The position numbers and the translations under genes are program-made. The notes below the pieces were generated by a model. It saw nothing but the letters and a program-made list of their open reading frames with translations, was not told the DNA's origin and did no database searches. A stretch of 36,691 bases of DNA from DASZMX01 sp035551475 (GTDB lineage Bacteria; Verrucomicrobiota; Verrucomicrobiia; Limisphaerales; Palsa-1400), in contig DASZMX010000071.1 of assembly GCA_035551475.1 (NCBI GenBank), positions 1 to 36,691 of the forward strand, in the 5' to 3' direction. Shown in pieces: positions 23,255 to 32,316 of this stretch; the first letter of the stretch is position 1, and the number at the start of each line of letters is the position of its first letter.

Positions 23255-24607
23255 TTGTCCGGATGGCGCGTATTACGGGTGGTGAAGGGACGCATCGCCA
23301 TTTGGGCTTTGATTCCGCTGGCGTGGCTGCTGGCGGGGTGCCACGGCGTGGCCTTGCCACCGGAACGGGCGTCGCGCGCGCGCCTGGCGGGGGTGAGCAA
23401 TGAATTGGCGGTCTTGCCAACGCTCGGGCCCGAGGCCGCGTTGGGCGATTACTTGCGGTTCGCCATGCTCAATCAACCGACCGTGCGTGCGGCCTTTGCG
23501 GATTGGCAGGTCTCGGTTGAGCGGATCACCGTGGAACGTTCCCGGCCTGACCCGCAGTTGACGTTCCAGGCCTATATCCAGAATGCCGTGACTTCCGTCA
23601 TGCCAGGATTGATGCAGGCGTTGCCGGGGCCGGGGAAACTGAAAGCGGCCGGCAACCTGGCGGCGGCGGAAAGCGACGGCAAATTCTTTGCCTTTGAGGC
23701 GGCGGCGCTACGAGCGGCCTTCGGGCTCAAGCAGGCGTTTTACCAGATTTGGTTTCTGGACGAAAAACTGCGCATCGATCGCGCCACGGCGCGGCTTCTG
23801 ACGCAACTGGAGCAAAGCGCGCGCGCGCAAAATGAAGTGGGCAAAGTCACGCTGCAGGATGTTTATCGGGCGCAAATCGAGGAAGACCGGTTGCAAAACG
23901 AAATCACAAATCTCGAAGATGCGCGGTCGCTCTGGCGGACGAAATTCAAAGCCGCGCTGGGCCGGCAGGCGAACGACGCGGACCCTCCCCTGCCCTCGCG
24001 TTTTGAATCAACGCCTTTGGCGTTGGGCGGCGACGAAGTGTTGACGGCGGCCCTGGCGCAGAATCCCACTCTGAAAATGGCCGAAGCCGAAGTGCGCGCC
24101 GCGGAGGCGGCCATCGCGGTGGCGCGAAAAACCAAAATCCCAGATTTCACCGCGGGCCTTTCCGTGGACGCGAAAGCCGCGCCGATTTTTTACTGGCCCC
24201 AGGCCAGCATGACTTTGCCGATCTGGCGGGACAAGATCGCGGCGCAGATTGCCGGGGCGCAGGCGCAGAAACGGGCGGCGGAAGCGCGCTTGAGCGCGGC
24301 GCAAATTGACTTGACGGTTGATTTTGCGGCCAAGGCCTACGATTACCGCGAGAACACGCGGGCGCTGGCCCTGCTCGGCGAACACCTGATTCCGAAGGCG
24401 CGCCAGTCTCTTGAAATCGCGCGCGCCGGCTACCTCTCGGGCGGGATTGATTTTTTTAATCTAATCGACGCCGAGCGATCGCTGTTGAATTTTCAATTGG
24501 AAGAAGCGGAAGCGCGGTCGCGCCGCGAAATTACCTTGGCGGAAATTTCCTTGTCCATTGCCGGCATCGCGCCTGCGGGCGCGCCTTTTTATGAAGACAA
24601 ACCTTAG
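23255..24607 (+). CDS. Outer-membrane efflux protein, CusC/TolC family
   Basis: 450 aa. The outer-membrane channel of an RND heavy-metal efflux pump. It has a lipoprotein signal ending IPLAWLLAGC (Cys29 in this numbering), then two TolC-type repeats. Long helical coiled-coil segments are seen (ALRAAFGLKQAFYQIWFLDE, QNEVGKVTLQDVYRAQIEED; and later AEAEVRAAEAAIAVARKTKI), with the family ending in RAGYLSGGIDFFNLIDAERSLL. The start is uncertain. TTG 23255 has GGAGG only 3 nt upstream; GTG 23282 would give a compact lipoprotein signal (MKGRIAIWALIPLAWLLAGC). It overlaps the CusB gene by 17 bp, as first gene of the operon to 29725. Confidence 0.9.
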   Translation: MSGWRVLRVVKGRIAIWALIPLAWLLAGCHGVALPPERASRARLAGVSNELAVLPTLGPEAALGDYLRFAMLNQPTVRAAFADWQVSVERITVERSRPDPQLTFQAYIQNAVTSVMPGLMQALPGPGKLKAAGNLAAAESDGKFFAFEAAALRAAFGLKQAFYQIWFLDEKLRIDRATARLLTQLEQSARAQNEVGKVTLQDVYRAQIEEDRLQNEITNLEDARSLWRTKFKAALGRQANDADPPLPSRFESTPLALGGDEVLTAALAQNPTLKMAEAEVRAAEAAIAVARKTKIPDFTAGLSVDAKAAPIFYWPQASMTLPIWRDKIAAQIAGAQAQKRAAEARLSAAQIDLTVDFAAKAYDYRENTRALALLGEHLIPKARQSLEIARAGYLSGGIDFFNLIDAERSLLNFQLEEAEARSRREITLAEISLSIAGIAPAGAPFYEDKP

Positions 24608-26072
24608 AATTTTGCTGTGGGTGATCGCGTTGGGCCTGCTCGGCGGCGCCGGACCGGCGTCCGCCGGAAAAACGCTTTATACCTGCGGCATGCACCCGCA
24701 AATCATTTTGGATCACCCGGGCGATTGCCCCATTTGCGGGATGAAATTAGTCCCCGTGCGCAAGGCGGAGAATGACACCAATGCCGTCATTTCGATTGAT
24801 CCGGTGACGATTCAGAATATGGGCCTGCGCACCGCCCTGGTGAGGCGCGGGCCGTTGCGGCGGACTATTCGCAGCGTGGCTAATATTGATTTCGACGAAA
24901 CCTCGGTGAGCGAGGTCAATACGAAGTTTAGGGGGTGGATCGAAAAATTGTTTGTGGATTCGACCGGGAGGCAGGTGATGCGCGGGGATCCGTTATTCAG
25001 CGTTTACGCCCCGGAGCTTTTCAGCGCCCAGACGGAGTATCTGTTGGCCTTGGAGGCGGCGGAGCCGGACGCGCTCAAAACCAATGCGCTGACAAAACTT
25101 CAGTTTTACGATGTTTCGCCGGAGCAAATCCAGGAGCTGGAGAAGACGAGGACCGCGCGCAAGGATTTGACCGTGCGCGCCGCGCGGGACGGCGTGGTGA
25201 TTGAAAAATCCGTGGTGGAAGGGCAAATGGTGGAGCCGGGAATGAAGCTGTACCGGCTGGCTGATGTGTCGGTGGTATGGGTGTATGCGCAGATTTATGA
25301 GCAGGACTTGCCGTTCGTTAAGGTCGGACAGGAAGCGGAGGTCAGTCTGCCGTATTTGCCCAACCAGAAATTCCGCGGGCGCGTCACGTATATTTACCCG
25401 ACAGTGGAGGAGAAGACGCGGACCGCACGGGTGCGCATGGAGTTTCATAATCCGGGCTATTTGCTGAAACCCGGCATGTTCGCCACCGCCGAAATCACCG
25501 CCGAGCTGGCGGCGTCCGCGCTGCTCGTGCCCGACATGGCGGTGCTGCGCAGCGGCGAGAAAAATACCGTGTTTGTGGTGCGGGACGGAGGGAAATTCGA
25601 GCCGCGCACCGTGGAACTGGGCCCGCGCGCGCAGGACAATATGTATGAGGTGGTGAGCGGGTTGGAGGACGGCGACCGGGTGGTGACTTCGGGGCAATTT
25701 ATGCTGGATTCGGAAAGTCAATTGCGCGAGGCCGCGCAGAAAATGACCGAGCCCACCCCTACGGAGGCGACGGCGGCAGAACCGATGAAGGCCGAGGCTT
25801 CCCTCGCGGACACGAATCTCGTGTACATCTGCCCGATGCCCGAGCACGTTTCGATTGAGTACGAGCATCCAGGCAAATGCCCGCTCTGCGGCATGGCCCT
25901 GGCGCCGGTGTCGCGGGCCATGCTCGAAAAGATTCAGCCGGGCGGACGCGTGGTGGCTTACGCGTGTCCGATGCCGGAAGATAGCGACGTGCGCTCGGAC
26001 AAACCCGGGAAATGCCCGCGTTGCGGCATGACGCTGATCCCGGTGATGGAAAACGCGCCGCTCAAACCCTGA
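24591..26072 (+). CDS. CusB-type RND periplasmic adaptor with three heavy-metal-binding motifs
   Basis: 493 aa. The signal peptide is residues 1-25 (ending GPASA). An N-terminal heavy-metal-binding domain has TCGMHP (31-36) and CPICGM (46-51). The membrane-fusion-protein core follows: a barrel-sandwich/lipoyl part with KLFVDSTGRQVMRGDPLFSV, a helical hairpin (QTEYLLALEAAEPDA), then beta-barrel and membrane-proximal domains. The C-terminus carries two more copies of the same metal motif, CPMPE...CPLCGM (about 412-439) and CPMPE...CPRCGM (about 457-485). A single N-terminal copy is common in this subgroup; N- plus double C-terminal copies are unusual. It links the inner-membrane pump to the TolC-like channel and may hand Cu(I)/Ag(I) to CusA. 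The ATG at 24591 is chosen; an in-frame start at 24558 lies inside cusC. Confidence 0.93.
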   Translation: MKTNLRILLWVIALGLLGGAGPASAGKTLYTCGMHPQIILDHPGDCPICGMKLVPVRKAENDTNAVISIDPVTIQNMGLRTALVRRGPLRRTIRSVANIDFDETSVSEVNTKFRGWIEKLFVDSTGRQVMRGDPLFSVYAPELFSAQTEYLLALEAAEPDALKTNALTKLQFYDVSPEQIQELEKTRTARKDLTVRAARDGVVIEKSVVEGQMVEPGMKLYRLADVSVVWVYAQIYEQDLPFVKVGQEAEVSLPYLPNQKFRGRVTYIYPTVEEKTRTARVRMEFHNPGYLLKPGMFATAEITAELAASALLVPDMAVLRSGEKNTVFVVRDGGKFEPRTVELGPRAQDNMYEVVSGLEDGDRVVTSGQFMLDSESQLREAAQKMTEPTPTEATAAEPMKAEASLADTNLVYICPMPEHVSIEYEHPGKCPLCGMALAPVSRAMLEKIQPGGRVVAYACPMPEDSDVRSDKPGKCPRCGMTLIPVMENAPLKP

Positions 26073-26075
26073 CCT

Positions 26076-29000
26076 GTGCTCAAAAAAATCATAGATTTCT
26101 CGCTGCGCAACCGGTTTCTCATCCTGCTGGCGGCGGCGGCGTTGATCCTGGCTGGCGTCTATTCTGTCAAAAATATTCCGCTCGATGCGATTCCCGACCT
26201 CTCGGACGTGCAGGTGATCATTTACACCGAATGGCCGGGGCAGGCCCCGCAGATTGTGGAGGATCAATTGACGTATGCGATCACCACGAAAATGCTCTCC
26301 GCGCCCAAAGCGAAAGTGGTGCGCGGATATTCGTTTTATGGATTCTCGTTTGTCTATGTGATTTTTGAGGATGGGACGGATCCTTATTGGGCGCGCAGCC
26401 GGGTGCTGGAATATTTAAGCGGGATCAGCAGCCGCTTGCCGGCGGGGGTGACGCCGTCGCTCGGGCCGGATGCCACGGGCGTCGGTTGGGCGTTTATGTA
26501 TTCGCTCAATTCCACCAACCGCAGCCTGGCGGAATTGCGCTCCCTGCAGGATTGGTATTTGCGCTACCAACTGGCCTCGGTGGAGGGAGTCTCGGAGGTG
26601 GCGTCGGTGGGCGGCTTTGTCAAACAATACCAGGTGACGGTCGATCCCGGCAAATTGCGCTCCTACAATTTATCGATAGCGGACGTCAGCGCGGCGATTC
26701 AGCAAAGCAACGGCGAGGTCGGCGGGCGCTCCATGGAAATGGGGGAAAAGGAATTCATTCTGCGGGTGCGCGGTTACATCGCGAGCCTCGAGGACCTCAA
26801 AAAAATTGCGGTGGGCCTGGGAGCGAACGGCGTGCCCATTCTGCTGGGGGAAGTGGCGGACATCCAATTGGGTCCGGAGATGCGGCGCGGCATTGCCGAA
26901 TGGAACGGCGAAGGCGAGACCGTGGGCGGAATTGTCGTGGTGCGCCAAGGGGCCAATGCGCGCCAGGTCATCCTCGATGTCAAAAAGAAATTAGCGGAGG
27001 CGCGCAAAGGCCTGCCGGCGGATGTCACCTGCTCCATCGCTTATGACCGCAGCTCGCTTATTCAACGCGCGGTCAAGACGCTCGAAGATAAATTGCTGGA
27101 GGAAAGCGTGGTGGTGGCGCTGGTGTGCCTGGCTTTTCTGATGCACTTGCGGAGCGCGCTGGTGGCCATTTTGATTTTGCCCATCGCGGTGTTGATTTCG
27201 TTCCTCATCATGTATGAGCAGGATTTAAGCTCGAACATCATGTCGTTGGGGGGAATTGCCATCGCCATCGGGGCCATGGTGGATGCGGTCATCATTATGA
27301 TCGAAAACGCGCACAAACATTTGGAGCGCGATCAAGGCAAAAAGCCGCATTGGGAAATCATTCGGGACGCCTCGGTGGAGGTGGGGCCGACGTTATTTTA
27401 TTCATTGCTGGTCATCACCGTCTCATTTTTGCCGGTGTTTACCCTGCAAGCGCAAGAAGGGCGGTTGTTCAAACCGCTGGCGTTCACCAAAACGTATTCC
27501 ATGGGCGCGGCGGCCCTTCTCTCCGTGACGTTGGCGCCGATTCTGATGGGGTATTTCATTCGCGGAAAAATTCCGGCCGAGGAAAAAAATCCGCTGAACC
27601 GGTTTTTTATCTGGCTTTACCATCCGTTGATCGATTGGGTGATTCGCTGGCGGTGGGTTGTGCTGGCGGGCGCCGGGGCGCTCGTGGCGTGGGCCCTTCT
27701 TGTGCCGTTGCCACGTCTCGGCTCCGAATTCATGCCGCCGTTATACGAGGGGGATTTGTTATACATGCCGACGACATTTCCGGGCATTTCACCGACGAAG
27801 GCGCGTGAAATTTTGCAGCAAACCGACAAAATCATCCGCTGCTTTCCCGAGGTTGAGAATGTTTTCGGCAAAATTGGCCGCGCCGAAACCGCCACCGACC
27901 CCGCGCCGTTCGACATGGTGGAGACAACCATCAGCCTCAAACCAGAGGAGCAATGGCCGGCGGCGGACATCAGGGATGACGAGGGAAAAATTGTGGCCCA
28001 TCGACGCCGAACGCCGGACGACCTGGTGGCGGCCATGAACGCGGCCATTCAAATTCCGGGATTGAACAATGCGTGGACGATGCCGATCAAAACGCGCATC
28101 GACATGCTCGCCACCGGCATCAAGACGCCGGTGGGCATCAAGGTGGCGGGTCCGGACCTGGCGCAATTGGAGACGACCGCGGCGCAAATCGAGGCGGTGA
28201 TCAAAAAAGTTCCGGGAACCTCCAGCGCCTTCGCCGAGCGCGTTATGGGCGGCAATTACGTCGAGTTCCACATCAACCGCGAGGAAATTGCGCGGTATGG
28301 ATTGCGTTTGGGTGATGTGCAAAACGTCCTGCAAGTGGCCCTGGGCGGAATGCCGCTGACGACAACCGTGGAAGGACTGGAACGCTACACCGTGAACCTG
28401 CGTTACAGCCGGGATTTTCGCGAGAACTTGGAGGCTTTGCGCGACATCATGGTTCCGACGCCTACGGGGGCGCAGGCGCCGCTCGGGCAATTGGCGGAAA
28501 TCAAAATCGTGCGGGCGCCGATGGGGATCAAGAGTGAAGCCGCGACACCCAACGCATGGATTTATGTGGATGTTAAAGGCGTGGATTTGGGCGCCTATGT
28601 GCGCCATGCGCGGGCCGCCGTCAATGCGGCCGTGGCCAATGGCTCCGTCCAATTGCCAGCCGGCTATAATATCATCTGGAGCGGCCAGTATGAGTATATG
28701 CAACGTGCGGCGCAACGGCTCATGATCGTGGCGCCGCTGACCCTGCTCATCATCATTCTCATTATTTATCTGAACACGCGCTCCGTGGTGAAGACGGCGA
28801 TCGTCATGCTGGCGGTTCCCTTCTCGCTCGTGGGGGCGTTCGCGGCGGTTTATTTTCTGCACTACAATCTGAGCGTGGCCGTGTGGGTGGGAATCATTGC
28901 CTTGGCGGGATTGGATGCGGAGACGGGCGTGGTGATGCTGCTTTATCTTGATCTGGCGTATGAGGAATGGCGGCGGCGCGGACAGATGCGAAATCTGGTT

Positions 29001-29243
29001 GATTTACGGGACGCGATTTATCACGGCGCCGTGAAGCGGGTGCGCCCGAAAGCGATGACGGCATCGGTCATCGTTGCGGGATTGCTGCCGATCTTATGGA
29101 GCCACGGCGCGGGGGCCGACGTGATGAAGCGAATTGCGACGCCGATGGTGGGAGGAGTTGTGACTTCCACGATGATGGAATTGTTGGCGTACCCCGCGAT
29201 ATTTTTTATCTGGCGCTCGCGCCATTTGCGAAATTCGGTATAG
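26076..29243 (+). CDS. cusA: CusA-type heavy-metal RND efflux pump (Cu(I)/Ag(I))
   Basis: 1055 aa. The inner-membrane proton-driven trimeric pump. It begins MLKKIIDFSLRNRF with TM1, then the family motif LDAIPDLSDVQVII (36-49). TM4 carries DAVIIMIENAHKH, with Asp403 corresponding to the proton-relay Asp of CusA. The three methionines forming the Cu/Ag site of E. coli CusA (573, 623, 672) align with Met564 (LYMPTTFPGIS), Met614 (FDMVETT) and Met677 (RIDMLATGI). This supports monovalent copper/silver specificity over Zn/Co/Cd. A stretch of about 13 extra residues lies between the second and third Met compared with E. coli. It starts with GTG at 26076, 3 bp after the CusB stop. Confidence 0.95.
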   Translation: MLKKIIDFSLRNRFLILLAAAALILAGVYSVKNIPLDAIPDLSDVQVIIYTEWPGQAPQIVEDQLTYAITTKMLSAPKAKVVRGYSFYGFSFVYVIFEDGTDPYWARSRVLEYLSGISSRLPAGVTPSLGPDATGVGWAFMYSLNSTNRSLAELRSLQDWYLRYQLASVEGVSEVASVGGFVKQYQVTVDPGKLRSYNLSIADVSAAIQQSNGEVGGRSMEMGEKEFILRVRGYIASLEDLKKIAVGLGANGVPILLGEVADIQLGPEMRRGIAEWNGEGETVGGIVVVRQGANARQVILDVKKKLAEARKGLPADVTCSIAYDRSSLIQRAVKTLEDKLLEESVVVALVCLAFLMHLRSALVAILILPIAVLISFLIMYEQDLSSNIMSLGGIAIAIGAMVDAVIIMIENAHKHLERDQGKKPHWEIIRDASVEVGPTLFYSLLVITVSFLPVFTLQAQEGRLFKPLAFTKTYSMGAAALLSVTLAPILMGYFIRGKIPAEEKNPLNRFFIWLYHPLIDWVIRWRWVVLAGAGALVAWALLVPLPRLGSEFMPPLYEGDLLYMPTTFPGISPTKAREILQQTDKIIRCFPEVENVFGKIGRAETATDPAPFDMVETTISLKPEEQWPAADIRDDEGKIVAHRRRTPDDLVAAMNAAIQIPGLNNAWTMPIKTRIDMLATGIKTPVGIKVAGPDLAQLETTAAQIEAVIKKVPGTSSAFAERVMGGNYVEFHINREEIARYGLRLGDVQNVLQVALGGMPLTTTVEGLERYTVNLRYSRDFRENLEALRDIMVPTPTGAQAPLGQLAEIKIVRAPMGIKSEAATPNAWIYVDVKGVDLGAYVRHARAAVNAAVANGSVQLPAGYNIIWSGQYEYMQRAAQRLMIVAPLTLLIIILIIYLNTRSVVKTAIVMLAVPFSLVGAFAAVYFLHYNLSVAVWVGIIALAGLDAETGVVMLLYLDLAYEEWRRRGQMRNLVDLRDAIYHGAVKRVRPKAMTASVIVAGLLPILWSHGAGADVMKRIATPMVGGVVTSTMMELLAYPAIFFIWRSRHLRNSV

Positions 29244-29251
29244 TTTTGCCG

Positions 29252-29725
29252 ATGGCAACAATTCCGTCCCAGCCGCGGGTGCGGCGCTGGATCCTTTTAT
29301 TCTTTGCCGTGCCACTGCTGGCGGTGCTGGGAATTTACGGGTATTTATTATACACCCGCCTTTCGCATCGACCGCCACCGGAGCGCCTTATTTCTTCAAA
29401 GCCCTTTGCCACGGCGCGCGTGGGCGGGACAACCGCCAGCCTTTTTACGCAAGGCAACCAATTGCGGCCCTCCGGCAATGACCTTTTCGTGGAGTTTCGC
29501 GATGCGAAAGGAAATCTGACGAACGTGGGCAGCGTCACGTTTGAGCTTTCGTTAAACATGCCAGCGGTGGTGATGCATAGCCTGGGCAAAGTTTATCCCA
29601 CGTCCACGCCGGGACGCTACCGGACCTCCGTGCAGCCGCAGATGGGCGGGGATTGGACGGCCCGCCTGGCGCTGCGCAATGCGCAAGGCGAGGCCGCGAC
29701 CAACTTTTCCCTGACGGTGAAATAG
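29252..29725 (+). CDS. YtkA/FixH-like membrane-anchored protein
   Basis: 157 aa from the ATG at 29252. The basic start (MATIPSQPRVRRW) is followed by one transmembrane segment (about 12-34, ILLFFAVPLLAVLGIYGYLL) and an extracytoplasmic beta-sandwich domain of about 110 residues. Its pattern (VEFRDAKGNLTNVGSVTFEL, MPAVVMHSLGKV, GRYRTSVQPQMGGDWTARLAL) matches the YtkA/FixH-like family common beside CusCBA operons. It starts 8 bp after cusA. Likely a periplasmic copper-related accessory; the Met and His in MPAVVMHSLG may contribute to metal binding (inference). Confidence 0.8.
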   Translation: MATIPSQPRVRRWILLFFAVPLLAVLGIYGYLLYTRLSHRPPPERLISSKPFATARVGGTTASLFTQGNQLRPSGNDLFVEFRDAKGNLTNVGSVTFELSLNMPAVVMHSLGKVYPTSTPGRYRTSVQPQMGGDWTARLALRNAQGEAATNFSLTVK

Positions 29726-29728
29726 GAG

Positions 29729-29756
29729 CGCGCCGACCGCCAGCCGGGGCGGCGCG
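29729..29756. terminator. GC-rich hairpin between the cus operon and the PTS gene
   Basis: CGCGCCG (29729-29735) and CGGCGCG (29750-29756) form a perfect 7-bp GC stem with a 14-nt loop, starting 4 bp after the YtkA-like stop codon. No U-tract follows (GAAAGATT), so it may be a weak or factor-assisted terminator, or an mRNA-stabilising stem. The following 50 bp lead to the PTS gene start. Confidence 0.35.
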
Positions 29757-29807
29757 AAAGATTCGCCCTGTTCAATTTCCCGTTCTCGCGCCACAATTTC
29801 CACGCAC

Positions 29808-32306
29808 ATGGCGATCGAGAAACAATTTGCCTGTCCTCTGCCGCATGGCATTCATGCGCGGCCGGCCAGCGCTTTGGAAGAGGTGGCGCGCGGCTTCGCC
29901 GCCGACATCATTATAGTCAATCATCGGACGCGGCGGGCGGCTGATGCGAAAAGCATTCTTGCGCTGGTGGGGGCGGACATCCGGCATCTGGACGCGTGCT
30001 CCCTGACGTGCAGCGGGCCGGACGAGCAGCAAGCGATGGCCTTTCTATCAAATTTTCTGGAGAACCAATTCCCGTTGTGCGATCAGCCGACGGCCACAGT
30101 ATCCCCCGGGCCGCCGGAACCAACCCTGCCGCCATGCCTGGCAGGCGCGGAATGCTCCATTTATCCGGGCGCGCGGGCGGTGGGCGGGATCGGCTTGGGG
30201 CGCGTGGTGCAAGCGGGCGGGTTTCGGGTGCCGTTGGCGCTGACAGAGGCGTCTGTGGCCGACCCGGCCGAGGAATGGCACAACCTGCTGGGTGTTTTGG
30301 GCAAGGTGCAAGCCAGCTACGAAAATCGCCTCGCGCAAGCCGGCAGCGGAATAGAATTCAATCTGCTGAAAGTGCATCGCGCGATCACGCGGGATGCGGA
30401 GTTTCGCCGGCAATTGCAAATCGCCGTGCGGGAGCGGCATCGGAGCGCCGCAGGCGCTATTGCGGACACGGAGGCGCGCTTTACCAGGGATCTGGGGGCG
30501 AGCGAGAGCCCCCTCCTCCGCGACCGGGCTTTGGACATTCAGGACGTCTGCCGCGAATTGCTGCGCCAGCGTTATGGCATCGAGCTCGGCGTCGAGAGTG
30601 TTGAGTTGACAGTCGATTCCATCGTCGTGGCCGAATCGCTCACGCCGGGGCAATTTTTGGGGCTCAACCGGATGTTTTTAAAAGGGCTGGCGCTGACCGA
30701 AGGCGGGAATGCTTCGCACACGGTGATTTTGGCGCGCTCTTTCAATGTCCCGACCCTCGTGGGAGTGCGGAACCTGCCCACGCTGCACGCCGCCGAGGCG
30801 GCGGTGGACGCGGATTTGGGCGCGCTGATTGCGCCGCTGACGCCCCCAGCGCTGCGCTATTATGAAATGGAGCGCCGCCGCCTGGACGAACGCAGCGCGC
30901 GCTTGCGTGAAATGTCACAAAAGGCGGGCGAAGGCGGTCTTCGCATCGAAGCCAATATCGCCATTCCGGAAGAGGCGGCGCAGGCGTTTGCGGCGGGCGC
31001 CGATGGCGTGGGCTTGTTTCGCACGGAAATGATTTTCTTAGGCCGCCTTTCTCCACCGGATGAACAGGAGCAATTTGAATGCTACCGTCAGGCGCTGAAC
31101 GCGGCCGCGGGCAAGCCGGTGGTGATTCGGACGCTGGATGTGGGAGGCGACAAATTGCTGCCTTACCTCAACCTCGCTTCGGAATCCAATCCGCTCCTGG
31201 GCTACCGCGCAATGCGCATTTACCGCGAGTTCGAGGCGATTTTCCGAACGCAACTTCGAGCGCTGATTCGGGCGTCAGCATTTGGCCGCCTTAAAATCAT
31301 GATTCCGCTCCTGGCCACGGTCGAGGAAGCGCGTTGGGTCAAAAAGACCGTGGCGCAGGAACAAAAAGCGTGCGCGGATGCGGGGCTGGATTTCGATCAA
31401 ACGATGCCGGTGGGAGCCATGATTGAAGTGCCCGCCGCCGCCCTTTCGCTGGAGCATTTGAGCAAGGAGTTGGATTTCTTCAGCATCGGCTCCAACGATT
31501 TGCTGCAATACATCATGGGCGCGGATCGGGGCAGCCGCCGTCTGCAGTCGCTTTACCAACCGACGCAACCGGCCTTTTTGCGCGCGCTGCACCAGATTAT
31601 TGACGCGTGTCACCGTGGGGACGGGAAAATCAGCCTCTGCGGGGAAATGGGCGGGGAAATCCGCCTGCTGCCTTTGCTGGCCGGATCCGGGTTGGATGCG
31701 ATCAGCGCGTCCGCTCCGCTAATCGCGGGGTTGCGGGCGGAATGGGCGGGACTAGACCTCCCGGAATGCCGGCAATTGTGGATGGAAGCGCTGGATTGCC
31801 GAACCGAGGAAGAAGTGGCGGCGCGGGTTGCGCAGTTTTCAGCGAATCGCGCGGCGCCGCTGCTGGATGTCGAGTTGGTTTTATGGAATCCCGATGCCGC
31901 CACTAAGGAAGAGGCCATTAAATTGGCCGCGGACCGCTTGTTTGTGATGGGGCGCACGGACTCGCCGCGGGCCGTGGAGGAGGCGATTTGGCAGCGGGAG
32001 CGGCAAAGCTCGACCGGTTTCGGAAATGGGTTCGCCATACCGCATTGTAAAACGAATGCCATGCGGGGGAATTCTGTGGTCGTGCTCAAATTGGCGGCGC
32101 CGATCCCCTGGGACGCAATCGACGGCCGGCCGGTGCAATTCGTCGTTCTGCTGGCCATCCGGGAAACCGACGGAGCTGTCAACCATTTGAAAATCCTGGC
32201 GCGCCTGGCCCGGTTGCTGACGGATGATGAATTCCGCGCGCGGCTGGAAGGCGAGGCCAGCGCGGGAAGCCTGTGCGATTTTTTGCGGGCGCGGCTGGAC
32301 GGTTAA
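29808..32306 (+). CDS. Single-chain HPr-enzyme I-EIIA phosphotransferase
   Basis: 832 aa with three fused PTS modules. HPr spans residues 1-88 with phospho-His16 (LPHGIHARPAS) and a Ser46-like site at Ser49 (DAKSILALVG). Enzyme I spans about 115-685: phospho-His304 (TEGGNASHTVILAR), PEP-binding FRTEMIF (404-410), IGSNDLLQYIMGADR (560-574) and catalytic Cys611 (SLCGEMGGE). EIIA of the Fru/Ntr type spans about 690-832 with phospho-His746 (FGNGFAIPHCKT). All active residues are present. The domain order HPr-EI-EIIA differs from the common fruit-sugar FruB-type orders. No EIIB/EIIC permease is nearby, so it may be regulatory (PTS-Ntr-like) or serve a distant permease. Start ATG 29808. It ends 10 bp before a convergent gene. 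Confidence 0.93.
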   Translation: MAIEKQFACPLPHGIHARPASALEEVARGFAADIIIVNHRTRRAADAKSILALVGADIRHLDACSLTCSGPDEQQAMAFLSNFLENQFPLCDQPTATVSPGPPEPTLPPCLAGAECSIYPGARAVGGIGLGRVVQAGGFRVPLALTEASVADPAEEWHNLLGVLGKVQASYENRLAQAGSGIEFNLLKVHRAITRDAEFRRQLQIAVRERHRSAAGAIADTEARFTRDLGASESPLLRDRALDIQDVCRELLRQRYGIELGVESVELTVDSIVVAESLTPGQFLGLNRMFLKGLALTEGGNASHTVILARSFNVPTLVGVRNLPTLHAAEAAVDADLGALIAPLTPPALRYYEMERRRLDERSARLREMSQKAGEGGLRIEANIAIPEEAAQAFAAGADGVGLFRTEMIFLGRLSPPDEQEQFECYRQALNAAAGKPVVIRTLDVGGDKLLPYLNLASESNPLLGYRAMRIYREFEAIFRTQLRALIRASAFGRLKIMIPLLATVEEARWVKKTVAQEQKACADAGLDFDQTMPVGAMIEVPAAALSLEHLSKELDFFSIGSNDLLQYIMGADRGSRRLQSLYQPTQPAFLRALHQIIDACHRGDGKISLCGEMGGEIRLLPLLAGSGLDAISASAPLIAGLRAEWAGLDLPECRQLWMEALDCRTEEEVAARVAQFSANRAAPLLDVELVLWNPDAATKEEAIKLAADRLFVMGRTDSPRAVEEAIWQRERQSSTGFGNGFAIPHCKTNAMRGNSVVVLKLAAPIPWDAIDGRPVQFVVLLAIRETDGAVNHLKILARLARLLTDDEFRARLEGEASAGSLCDFLRARLDG

Positions 32307-32316
32307 GCGCGGCCCT

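Noticed and set aside
22929..23420. Longer 163-aa version of the small TatD partner
   Set aside because: The extra N-terminal 74 residues are Pro/Arg-rich, overlap the 5' end of the efflux gene, and precede a conserved-looking MTREKVIDTYF start at 23198.
24993..26267. 424-codon antisense frame across cusB and cusA
   Set aside because: Spans two well-supported genes and is His/Arg-rich without any family signature.
27789..28862. 357-codon antisense frame within cusA
   Set aside because: Sense frame includes the conserved methionine triad and RND motifs; the antisense product has no domain.
29096..29725. 209-aa version of the YtkA/FixH-like protein
   Set aside because: The first 52 residues lie within cusA in another frame; the ATG at 29252 gives a proper basic n-region and membrane anchor.
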